Positions 29,601 to 36,526 of a stretch of DNA of 64,000 nt are shown here, in pieces. A program made the translations under genes and the position numbers. The DNA is taken from the NCBI RefSeq assembly GCF_009002475.1, contig NZ_AP019860.1, positions 9,173,547-9,237,546 on the forward strand, in the 5' to 3' direction. Each line of letters begins with the position of its first letter. The stretch's first letter is position 1. The notes below the pieces were generated by a model. The model made no database searches. It was not told the origin of the DNA and was given only the letters and a program-made list of their open reading frames with translations. This DNA is from Candidatus Uabimicrobium amorphum (lineage in GTDB: Bacteria > Planctomycetota > Uabimicrobiia > Uabimicrobiales > Uabimicrobiaceae).

Positions 29601-32230
29601 CGGTGTTACATAGATTGGCAAATGTATATATCGATAAACTGCAGCAACCAGAAAACGCAGTACACTACTACGAAAAAATCCTACAAATTTCGGAGACAGA
29701 GATACTTGCTCTAGAGAAACTCGAAGGTCTATATAGCCAAGAGCAAAATATTGAAGCGTTGATGAATGTCTACAATCTGAAGCTAAAAGCTGTAGAAGAT
29801 CCCGCGGTAGTGTCTGACACATACTATAAGTTAGCATGTGTTTATTTGGAAAATTACCAGGATACCGAGCAAGCAACTGCACACTTGCGTATGTCTCTAA
29901 ATGAAGACCCTGGGCATATCGATTCGATCAAGCTTCTTGCCGATATTTTGGTCGAAGAGCAAAATTGGGAACAAGCGATTGATTATATCCAGGCCGCTCT
30001 TGGTACCACAAAAAATCCACAAGAAAAATATTCTTTGCTCACCAAAGTCGCGAGTATTTACAAGTCCTCCATCAATGATTTGAGTAAAGCAAAAGGATAT
30101 TACCTCCAGGCTTTGGATATTCAACCAAAATCAATAGAGCCGCTTTCCGAAGTGATCGCCATATATTCCGCAGATGAAAAATGGAAAGAAGCGGAAATTT
30201 TGTTAGAGCGTCTCATTTCGGTGTTGCCTGAGGAGGAAACAGACAAAATTGTTGAAGCATATTACGATTGGGGTGTGGCGGCACAGAAGCAAAAGAAAAT
30301 TGATCAAGCGATCGGTTATTTCAAAAGTGCTGTGGAAAAAAACAATGAACATTTACCTTCTGTCTTGAGTTTGGCGAAAATTTACTTTAGCAAACAATCG
30401 TTCCATGAGTCTCTTACCTACTACGAAAAAGCGTATTCGTTGGAAAGTGAAGAGACAAATATCAATATCATTCACCAATCGGCGATATTGCACAAAATCT
30501 TAGGGAATATCGATAAGGCCATTGAGTTTTATCAGATGCTTCTCGATCGCAAATTTTCGCGTTTAGAGACTTTGAAGTCGTTGAGTTCACTATATTCCCT
30601 AAAGAAAGAATGGGATCGTGCCCTTCTATACCAACAGCAAGTGGTAAATGAGTCGCCAGAAGGTGAGGAATCTGTGGCATACGAAGAAATGGGTGATATT
30701 TACAAAGAACTCGATAATCTAGACAAAAGTATCGATTACTATCTCAAGGCCATCGAAAATGGTAAGAGCGATATTAAGTTAAAGAAAAAACTGGTGGCTC
30801 TTTACATTCGACAAAAAGATTGGGAAGCAGCACGCAATTACAATGATTTGTGTTTTTCAGAGCTACAAGAGGCCGAAGATAAAGAAGAAAATCGCAATTT
30901 ACACGCGCGCATCTTGATTGGCTTAGGTCAAAAACGCGAAGCCGTTCATTGTTACCAAGAAACATTGAAGGTAAATCCTATATGTATAAAAGCAATTAAG
31001 GGAATTGCTGAGATATATCTTGCCGAAGAAAATTGGTCGGCTTTATCAAATTCCTACCGGGAGTTTTTGACGAATTTACCGGAAGACAAGAAGGAAAATG
31101 GTTTGCCAATTCATCTTGCTTTGGGATTTTTGTATCTGGAAAAAATTCAAAAAGATGACTTGGCTATTGAGCAATTTGAAGCAGTGTTGCAATTAGATCA
31201 TGATCATACAGAGGCTCTTATTGCTTTGACAAAAATAAAAACCAAAGAACCGGCGAGTCAAGAAGAAGCGATTAAAGGACATTTTCGTATATTGAAGAAA
31301 GATTCCTTGCGTGTGGATTCGTACTTGAGTTTGCACGATCTTTTAGAGAAGACCGACAAAAAAAATCGCGCGATGAAGTGTTATCGTGCATATCAATATT
31401 TGAGCAATGAAAAAGTCGAAGTATCCAGTAAGTTGGTTCCGGTAAATAACGATTTGATTTCTTCTTTTATCATTCCGAAGCCAATACAAGAAGTGCGTGA
31501 AGTTATTTCGACTATTGAAGATTATTGCGAGAAAATATACCAAACCAATATAGAAGAAAAATTTGATATTAAAAAACGCGAACACTTGGGAGCGGAGCGT
31601 GTACAGCGGCCCATTTGGTACCATACACATAGTATTATGAAAGCAATGGGAATTCGCGACCTAAACATGTACATTACTGCGAAACACCGTAACAAAATTT
31701 TCTTAGAAAATACCAACCCACCAAGTCTTATCATATGCAAAAACTTGGTGGATAACTTGAGTGAGCAGTATCTGCGGTTTTTGATCGCAAAGTATTTATT
31801 TTATGTTTCGTTGAAACAGATATTAGTTCAAAAATTGGAAATGCACGAACTTCATGAACATTGGAAAATGATTTATTCTTGCTTTGGGAAAAATATGTTT
31901 GATTCGGCGGAATTTGGTGTCGATCAGAAAAAATTACGCAATTTAATACCACGTAAAACACGTAAGAGTTTAGAAGCAAAAGAAGACTTTTGGCAGAAGT
32001 TTATCAACTGCGACATCGAGCAATATGTACGATTTATGGATTATGCTTCTAATCGTTGCGCATTTACAGTGATTGATTCTCTCGAAACGTCGATAAATAC
32101 CATCTACTTTTGGGAGATGGGGGTTCACGTGAAGAATAAACTTGAAGAATTGAGAGATATGGCAACGGTTCATGATTTATTGTTGTATAATATATCTGAG
32201 TCTTACGAACAGGTATTGAAACAGGATTAG
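23663..32230 (+). CDS. Giant TPR protein (2855 residues)
   Basis: Almost the whole protein is a helical repeat array. Units are built on a roughly 70-75-residue double repeat: an A-I--YE-IL-LD--N--AL--L--LY unit followed by a W-KLI-IL----- unit, which gives a few dozen TPR pairs from residue ~30 to ~2480. There is no signal peptide or membrane helix, so it is probably cytoplasmic. The last ~370 residues differ: PPSLIICKNLVDNLSEQYLRFLIAKYLFYVSL and LRNLIPRKTRKSLEAKE resemble, from memory, the C-terminal domain of large TPR proteins in Myxococcota, which looks like a peptidase fold without catalytic residues. It is a monocistronic unit by position. The likely role is a large scaffold. Confidence 0.88.
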   Translation: MIRGEELEKAWAEFQDSPQNEEQFAVLKESFLGVGDWKKLVELYSLHVGFVEKRDPELGAKLYGERASIEEKYLSRSENAFASYQKSYALQKQNNPYMSSFILLCKSMKNWEVLCNIWEEQLQNSKSDNEKISLLQQLATCHLQEIKNREKAKEIFRRIVDEFPHNEEAFEKLELLYLEDDDYEKLIAMYRQQIQSSSENDIKLKRLQQVASMCEQLQKTDEAIKFYMEILSLQPQQEYALNALESIYTEKQDWQAVLGIMRKKSQSLSEPQLYDYLISMADIAENKLGDNELCVSFLEGAVAKEDFAILTRLEKHYSTLQNWQKLAGVYQKQIELASERKKKREVYFALAKLHEEHNSKSDAIACLYKALEDFPKDKEILERLKSMQSDDEDGLLDIYRLEVNWLQDPAKKVDLWGKMGQILQGKERWNEAIAVYEDILKLDDENLHAYEELQKICAEEDQKEKLLQILVKKSKLVRGEERVEVFNEIAELCTLLRKEDEAIVYYQKIKQLQPNNRKVLYLLADYYREKQEHKQLVAILQQIVNVDKSMYEHGYMEMAEIYENHLNNIDIACKSYEKIIQAVPDNLEAYRRLRSLYKRNNKKAEYLQITSKLASITPKFKEKLDLLFSLCDFYKERDLVSKLEEQLKNVLEVDSHNSRAVESLKALYEKKQDWKKLIAVLQKQSQMCSEIEDVIDIYYKIATFYQEKLRDADQAVLYFEKIKALKPDYVDVLRKLEVLYTQLEAFEKLVKILQQNSYLSVEVSQRVNYIFMAGMILEEKLKEPQRAMWAYENVILNDPYHINALVRLKKLYKGAGDVDKLEAIYEKLSVVTTDNNKLIELYLDAAQICDNKALYYQKIVELDAKNKEALEQLASFYQSDENWEKLIDIRKKQLEICSEKPKIIEYHTHLAHIYKEHVDSPSQAAVHYERILHSDNKNKQAIENLLQIHSENWEKLLGILQLKMRICPEERREILLKIANIYHRKTMQLNEAIKVYNDVLAIDENDRRILEILRNLYGDIEEYPKALQIVNRELKLDISHELKVELLLKKANLAQHHINQPTMAASTLEELLQVDPMHEEAFYRLESLYHKREEYDKLLKVLHNRCEVDEKRRLSLKLNQAYICEKTEKWDEAITTYKEILQLNDKHEEAKKALVSILRTQKKWELLIEFFEEELQKNTDYKAMTDLYNNLGNIWSEQLNKCDEALEMYQQVLELDSSNLLAIRGLQAIYARQKNTEALLKMYIQELEVESIERERRIWLYLMCGDTYEFVLHDWDQAHESYIKVLYNELDPNNLIALRGLQRVYRAQKKYSELQVMLLREFQLQTEDARALQLHLEIAKLKERYLKDPEGSIEYYRVVHEAWPNDIFIINSLETLLHGQKMWNEYVAILEKKIELTKRYKNVLEVHESAMKTYGNYLREWQKAVDHGLAILEIDEGYLPTIQYLQKMYKKMEEEESFAAMCVKEANLIYEIGDRKRICGLYLEAGKIYALLDKKEDAIFCFERILNVNPSHSKALMNLIQIYSATGNWERLINVYEWTAQVSEHEEEVVNLHLKIAYTWEDKLQDNLKALPHYQYAYSKNSQNLAVVKGLRTLYEKMKRWPEAAAMLLEESELEAEEKKAKIFFRLGEIWEKKLNSPIQARDNYLKVIGYGFHRKTSETLVEIQEKLNDYEGMTKILEEDARKCEPQERLNKYLQLGKIYWYKLHKADEAIRTYSKVLKVDSQHPETLKVMAEISKYRKDWKMYIGILNRQTRNTQDPEELYNLCVQLGEVFHEHLGEGNRAIDFYEQALVYKEDLQTIRKLQYVYEEWGCYKKLVDSILSIIDRANGHEKIALYHKLGHIYGERIFDDNSAIGAYENILDIEDDIDACYALAKIYKRQYIWDKLIGIYDKLIADAKLRMDTEEQLKVQLDAAQTYYYYLEDYDKAYNLFKSCLELSPSNDKAFDLLEEILEKRQQYKELANLLTNKMNITEDEQQKITVLHRLANVYIDKLQQPENAVHYYEKILQISETEILALEKLEGLYSQEQNIEALMNVYNLKLKAVEDPAVVSDTYYKLACVYLENYQDTEQATAHLRMSLNEDPGHIDSIKLLADILVEEQNWEQAIDYIQAALGTTKNPQEKYSLLTKVASIYKSSINDLSKAKGYYLQALDIQPKSIEPLSEVIAIYSADEKWKEAEILLERLISVLPEEETDKIVEAYYDWGVAAQKQKKIDQAIGYFKSAVEKNNEHLPSVLSLAKIYFSKQSFHESLTYYEKAYSLESEETNINIIHQSAILHKILGNIDKAIEFYQMLLDRKFSRLETLKSLSSLYSLKKEWDRALLYQQQVVNESPEGEESVAYEEMGDIYKELDNLDKSIDYYLKAIENGKSDIKLKKKLVALYIRQKDWEAARNYNDLCFSELQEAEDKEENRNLHARILIGLGQKREAVHCYQETLKVNPICIKAIKGIAEIYLAEENWSALSNSYREFLTNLPEDKKENGLPIHLALGFLYLEKIQKDDLAIEQFEAVLQLDHDHTEALIALTKIKTKEPASQEEAIKGHFRILKKDSLRVDSYLSLHDLLEKTDKKNRAMKCYRAYQYLSNEKVEVSSKLVPVNNDLISSFIIPKPIQEVREVISTIEDYCEKIYQTNIEEKFDIKKREHLGAERVQRPIWYHTHSIMKAMGIRDLNMYITAKHRNKIFLENTNPPSLIICKNLVDNLSEQYLRFLIAKYLFYVSLKQILVQKLEMHELHEHWKMIYSCFGKNMFDSAEFGVDQKKLRNLIPRKTRKSLEAKEDFWQKFINCDIEQYVRFMDYASNRCAFTVIDSLETSINTIYFWEMGVHVKNKLEELRDMATVHDLLLYNISESYEQVLKQD

Positions 32231-32293
32231 CGTAGGGCGTGTCGAACGGCACCACCGATAGAAAATTTATAAATTCTCTAGTATACGCAGGTT

Positions 32294-32393
32294 TTTATTG
32301 TAGAATATAATCTATTTCTGGTGCGAAGCATTGCAAAATACGCCCTTCGACATGAATAAAATGTACTGATTTATTGTAGAATATAATCTATTT
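32294..32393. repeat. 24-bp direct repeat, two copies
   Basis: Identical 24-bp units (beginning TTTATTGTAGAATATAATC) occur at 32294-32317 and 32370-32393, 76 bases from start to start. Each includes a TATAAT box. The first 13 bases recur in inverted orientation at 40036-40048, upstream of the first GspK-like gene. Confidence 0.8.
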
Positions 32394-32474
32394 TTACCGT
32401 AGAATTTTATAGATAGCGCTCAAAAATGATAAAATTCTTTAAAAGTGGAAAAAAAAAAATTTTTTTAAATACAT

Positions 32475-32502
32475 TTGCGGTGATAATGCTATATTATATA
32501 AG
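32475..32502 (+). promoter_or_regulatory. Candidate promoter of HTH-receiver gene
   Basis: TTGCGG at 32475-32480 and TATATA at 32497-32502 are 16 bases apart in an AT-rich region upstream of the regulator gene. A TATTATATAA context surrounds the -10. Confidence 0.35.
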
Positions 32503-32620
32503 AGATTATTCTTAACCTAACTACAAGACAAGACTCATATAATTTAATGTAAGATATTCTTTGCAATATGTATTTTGGGTGCGTATAGGCAAAAAATATT
32601 TAATTTTTGAGGTTTCAAAT

Positions 32621-33184
32621 ATGCATGATAAAAAAGGTTTTACTACTGGTGAAGTAGCAGAACTCTGCCATGTAACCATTCCAACTGTCATTAAGTGGAT
32701 TGAATCAAACGAGCTCGAAGGCTTTAAAATTCCTGGATCGAAAAACCGTCGTATTACCAGAGAAAATTTAATCAAGTTTATGAAAAAACACAATATTCCT
32801 ATTGATCAGCTTCAAAAAAATCGCCCAAAGATATTAGCTGTCGATGATGAAGAAATTATACTTGAGGTTTTCCAAGGAATATTTGATGAAGATAGCTACG
32901 ATATTCGCTGTGTATCAAGAGGTTTCGATGCTGGACTAGCCAAAGAATTTAAACCCGATGTCATCATTCTCGATATTTGTTTACCGGATATTGATGGTAA
33001 TACCGTTTGTGAATATGTTCGCAACATGCCTGAAATGAAAAATGTACGTATCTTAGGCATTTCTGGAAATATTACCAAAAAAGAACTCAATGATTTGAAG
33101 AAGAGAAACTTTGACGATATCCTAGCGAAACCATTTGATAACGATTTACTTTTTGCAAAAGTGGAAAAATTACTTCGCAAGTAG
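32621..33184 (+). CDS. Response regulator with N-terminal MerR/excisionase-type HTH and C-terminal receiver
   Basis: I start the gene at ATG 32621 because GAGGT precedes it and the preceding 20 codons of the open frame look non-coding. Residues 1-58 form an excisionase/MerR-type helix-turn-helix (FTTGEVAELCHVTIPTVIKWI, then RRITRENLIKFM). Residues 68-187 form a receiver domain with the acidic pair (AVDDEE), the phospho-acceptor Asp118 in IILDICLPDIDG, the Ser of GISGN and the Lys of AKPF, so it should be phosphorylatable. The domain order is the reverse of OmpR- or NarL-type regulators. No histidine kinase gene lies nearby. A strong terminator follows. Confidence 0.88.
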   Translation: MHDKKGFTTGEVAELCHVTIPTVIKWIESNELEGFKIPGSKNRRITRENLIKFMKKHNIPIDQLQKNRPKILAVDDEEIILEVFQGIFDEDSYDIRCVSRGFDAGLAKEFKPDVIILDICLPDIDGNTVCEYVRNMPEMKNVRILGISGNITKKELNDLKKRNFDDILAKPFDNDLLFAKVEKLLRK

Positions 33185-33225
33185 TACGATGAACTACACT
33201 GGTATTAACTATGAAAGTAGTTTAT

Positions 33226-33264
33226 AAACCTACCTTTTTTATTTTAGAAAAGGTAGGTTTTTTT
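33226..33264 (+). terminator. Rho-independent terminator of HTH-receiver gene
   Basis: A 13-bp stem (AAACCTACCTTTT with its exact complement) is followed by seven T residues. It lies between the convergent regulator gene and the large membrane protein gene and may also act weakly on the minus strand. Confidence 0.9.
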
Positions 33265-33278
33265 ATTATGTAACGCTT

Positions 33279-36200
33279 TTAACGAAGCTGTGAGTTTAAT
33301 AGGTCAATATCGCTCAATGCTTCCTTGTATACATCGTACTTCGCATAAAAAACGCTCTTTTTTGACTTGTCTTTTTTCGGCTTGTTGGATTCATAGATGT
33401 AATACTCAGGCATCCATGTGCGTATTCGCAGCGATATCCCTGACTGAATCGTGTCTTTGCGATACAATTCACGTGCCTTTTCAAAATGAAGTTTTGCCTC
33501 ACGACGCCAACTTACTTTCCATTTCTTTGGAAAAATTTTCTGCGTATCAAGATGGACTTTATACCAAAAAAGTCTGGCCATCAAATTGTGAGCATCCGCG
33601 CTATTTGGTGACTTTCTGAGAGCAAAAAACAGTTCTTTAAGTAGGGCGTTGAGCAACTCCTGCTTTGGTGCATCTGCAACATATAGCGCGCGACATGTGT
33701 TTTTTACAAGTTGCGCATGTGGATCGGGGTCTCTTTTTTTGTTATCTTTTTGCGGTTTATCCACCTTCGAAGGGCTTTTGGTTTTTTTCTTTTTTGCGTA
33801 CATTTCTGCGAGTTCCGCATCACTCATTGAGTCGATATTTTTTACACGCAATGCTTTACGCTCACCTGTACTTCTTCCTGAAAAACTGACGGATACAAAC
33901 AATACTGCTGCTATGAGGAATACCGTAGCACCACTTGCAATATACATACGCATTTTTTTGCGACGCTTCTCTATTTCCCCTTTGGGCATGACGCGACGGC
34001 GAACAACTTTTACCCGTGCCGATTCTTCTAAAGTTTTTGGACGTGATGTTCTTCCTGTTGCTTGCATGTCGTCTTCATCGTCCATACCACCATATTTTTG
34101 ATTGTACGCCTTGAGCGCTTCTTCGTATGTCTTTTGTAATTTTAAACTTCGTTCTTCCGCCTCTTGGCTTTTCACATTTTCGACTTTTTCGAGAATGGCA
34201 TTCTCTTGCAGGCCGTCCAGTTCTGATTGTAAACTATCAAAACCCAATACCGCGTCTGTTTCTTTTGGATCGGGTTTTCTGACTAGGGTTACTTGGCGAC
34301 CATTGTCCCCTACTTTGACAAGGTCTGCGCCTTCGTCGAACATTTTTTTCGAACGTTCGGCAATCATATTAGGAGCAATACTATCACACATAATGATTGC
34401 CGCCCATCGCGGTTCTTGAACTTGTAGATCAAAACTTAGTGACTGGTTTTGTGAACCATTTGCCAGCACCTGGGTCATGGCTTCGAAGCAAGCAAAGCGC
34501 CATGTGTTTTCTGTTGGATCGTTTTGTCCAGAGTTGAAATACAAACTAATCATCTTCAGTAAACGTTTTTGGGCTTGTGGGTGATGAAGCGTATTACCAG
34601 TAAAACGTAGTTGACGTTTTCCATCAACGACTTTTCCACTTAAAATGGCTTTATTTTGCTTACTTTGGAACACTTCTAGTCGAAAACTACCGTCATTTTC
34701 AGAAATAAGACTTATGGTAAAACCCTGAGTTCTGTACATGGATGCTTGGTAATTTTCCCACAACAATGATACTAGTTCGATAAACAACTCTTTGTCGGGT
34801 AGGGAGTCAAATATGTCGCTACCATTGAGCAGTGTAAAGAGCGTTTTAAAGCGCTTTTCTAATCCTTCGTGAGGTGTGGCCTTAAATGTAAGCATATTAC
34901 GCGTGTCTTGTACGCGTATTTCGATATTGATGTTCTCTTCGGTGATGGAAAATTCATTGAAGCTTTCCGCTAAGTGCAATTTCGCCTGTATCGGATGCGA
35001 TATTTGTGCCGCTTTTAAGTATAAGCGCACTGAGGTTGTCAAGCTGTCTTTGTGTTTGGTAAATAGGTTCGGATATTTGGAAAGTAGTTGACTGAATCCG
35101 TTTACCGTAAAGTGCAGGTCTACTTCAAATTTTAAAAATTGTTTTTCGAGAAGAGCAATGGTAAAGCTTCCCTGGGCATCGGGTTGTGTTTCACATTGGG
35201 GAAGGTATTCTATGATTTGCTCTAGGTCTTCATCAATAACATGCGATAGTTCACCACCAAGGAACATTGACGTTTTGCGCATGCGGTCTTGGTCGGTATT
35301 CAGGTAGTAAATGTATGTTTCGTTTGGTTTTCCACGGTTATGCAAATAACGCGACATGACGTATTCGGCAAATAGATCGTAGTCGTAACCTTTGGTGATC
35401 ATTTGTGGAGACAATATGCGTAAACCGGGGTCCGTCGCTGGTATAATGTGATTGATTTTTTCACCACGGCTTTTGAGAACGTTCTGCTTTATTGCGGTGG
35501 CTTCGCTGATTTCATCAACGATAACGAGATCAGGAGAAAAATAGTCAATGGTTTTTAGGGCGGAGTCATGACCTTGTACTGTGTGCAAGAACAAAGGCTT
35601 TGGTGGGTCATTTTTTTGCGACGCAGAGGTAATTGCCGCTAATTCTTTTTGGATCTTACTTTCGTTGTCACTGTCACGGCTGGAGATCACCCGGATCATG
35701 TTACCTATTTCGTTGATCGTTTGCCCTTTGAGGATTTTTTTTAATTGCCACGACTGGAAAAGTCCAGAGGTAACAAAGAAAATTCCTTTTGAAGAGACAC
35801 TTAAATTGTATTCTTCCAGAGCTTCGGTAATGGCACTTAGAAATCTTTGGTTGAGAATAAACAAATCGGCGATGTCGAGAACAATGGCTCCTGATATGGG
35901 AACCCATGAATTGCAGATACCAGTATCGAAAACATTGGCAACTTCTAGCATGCGTCCAGAAGGTTTTATCTCTTCTAAGGATTGGATAATTTTTTTTGCG
36001 GCATGCTTTGAGGCGTTCGCAACATGGCCACTAAATTTTATGTATGCGACATTTCCCAATTCACGACGAACGATTTTTGGTGTAAGGAATGAGTCATCGG
36101 CAAGCCATGCCAGAGCTTTATCCATATCCGTAGTCGCTAAATCATCATTGATAATGTTATCCCATATTCTCCCCCATTTCAAAGCTTCCTGAGGAATAAA

Positions 36201-36428
36201 TAGGTATTCCTTGTTTTGTTGAAAAAACTGCAAAAATTCTTTGATACTTCTTTTCGATACAGCAGTGTTTCCTGGTAAGGTGATGAGTATTTTCTTATTT
36301 TTCTCTTGGGCGCGTAAAGTTCGTTTTTTGAGATATTCGAATATATCAGGGGTTATTTTTGTGTTTTTGGGAATTTCAACGCAATCGTGTTTTTCATAAC
36401 TTTGATGAGATAGACGAATTTTAGCCAT
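33279..36428 (-). CDS. Large membrane protein of unknown function
   Basis: The 1049-residue protein has a long cytoplasmic-type N-terminal part, a membrane helix near residues 826-848 (MYIASGATVFLIAAVLFVSVSF) and a Lys-rich C-terminal part with a short TPR-like segment (PNSADAHNLMARLFWYKVHL). Two stretches suggest folds without proof. Residues ~122-190, beginning ELGNVAYIKFSGHV, look STAS-like. Residues ~290-360, with DYFSPDLVIVDEISEA, look receiver-like but lack the paired acidic residues. Repeated acidic/basic low complexity surrounds the membrane helix. The ribosome site is GAGGTC. I do not recognise the family. Confidence 0.75.
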   Translation of the reverse strand: MAKIRLSHQSYEKHDCVEIPKNTKITPDIFEYLKKRTLRAQEKNKKILITLPGNTAVSKRSIKEFLQFFQQNKEYLFIPQEALKWGRIWDNIINDDLATTDMDKALAWLADDSFLTPKIVRRELGNVAYIKFSGHVANASKHAAKKIIQSLEEIKPSGRMLEVANVFDTGICNSWVPISGAIVLDIADLFILNQRFLSAITEALEEYNLSVSSKGIFFVTSGLFQSWQLKKILKGQTINEIGNMIRVISSRDSDNESKIQKELAAITSASQKNDPPKPLFLHTVQGHDSALKTIDYFSPDLVIVDEISEATAIKQNVLKSRGEKINHIIPATDPGLRILSPQMITKGYDYDLFAEYVMSRYLHNRGKPNETYIYYLNTDQDRMRKTSMFLGGELSHVIDEDLEQIIEYLPQCETQPDAQGSFTIALLEKQFLKFEVDLHFTVNGFSQLLSKYPNLFTKHKDSLTTSVRLYLKAAQISHPIQAKLHLAESFNEFSITEENINIEIRVQDTRNMLTFKATPHEGLEKRFKTLFTLLNGSDIFDSLPDKELFIELVSLLWENYQASMYRTQGFTISLISENDGSFRLEVFQSKQNKAILSGKVVDGKRQLRFTGNTLHHPQAQKRLLKMISLYFNSGQNDPTENTWRFACFEAMTQVLANGSQNQSLSFDLQVQEPRWAAIIMCDSIAPNMIAERSKKMFDEGADLVKVGDNGRQVTLVRKPDPKETDAVLGFDSLQSELDGLQENAILEKVENVKSQEAEERSLKLQKTYEEALKAYNQKYGGMDDEDDMQATGRTSRPKTLEESARVKVVRRRVMPKGEIEKRRKKMRMYIASGATVFLIAAVLFVSVSFSGRSTGERKALRVKNIDSMSDAELAEMYAKKKKTKSPSKVDKPQKDNKKRDPDPHAQLVKNTCRALYVADAPKQELLNALLKELFFALRKSPNSADAHNLMARLFWYKVHLDTQKIFPKKWKVSWRREAKLHFEKARELYRKDTIQSGISLRIRTWMPEYYIYESNKPKKDKSKKSVFYAKYDVYKEALSDIDLLNSQLR

Positions 36429-36469
36429 TTTTGTGACCTCATAATAGGTATAAAGCAGTGATTGGGGGG

Positions 36470-36499
36470 AAGTACTATGGGAATTTTCCCATAGTACTT
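36470..36499. terminator. Hairpin after GspK-like gene
   Basis: A 14-bp perfect inverted repeat (AAGTACTATGGGAA and its complement, 2-base loop) lies 28 bases past the stop of the minus-strand GspK-like gene and 42 bases before the next start. There is no long U-tract, so it may terminate only partly. Confidence 0.6.
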
Positions 36500-36526
36500 T
36501 ATTTGTAGAAACTACATTCTAATTCA

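Larger units (their letters stand above)
32231..32620. other. Intergenic region upstream of HTH-receiver gene
   Basis: This 390-bp AT-rich region separates the giant TPR gene from the regulator gene. It contains a 24-bp direct repeat, a long A/T homopolymer junction near 32450-32467 and a candidate promoter at 32475-32502. The frame of the regulator extends upstream to 32561, but a ribosome site favours the later start at 32621. Confidence 0.6.

Noticed and set aside
35581..36192. 203-residue plus-strand open frame
   Set aside because: Antisense to the large membrane protein gene, with no ribosome site or domain.
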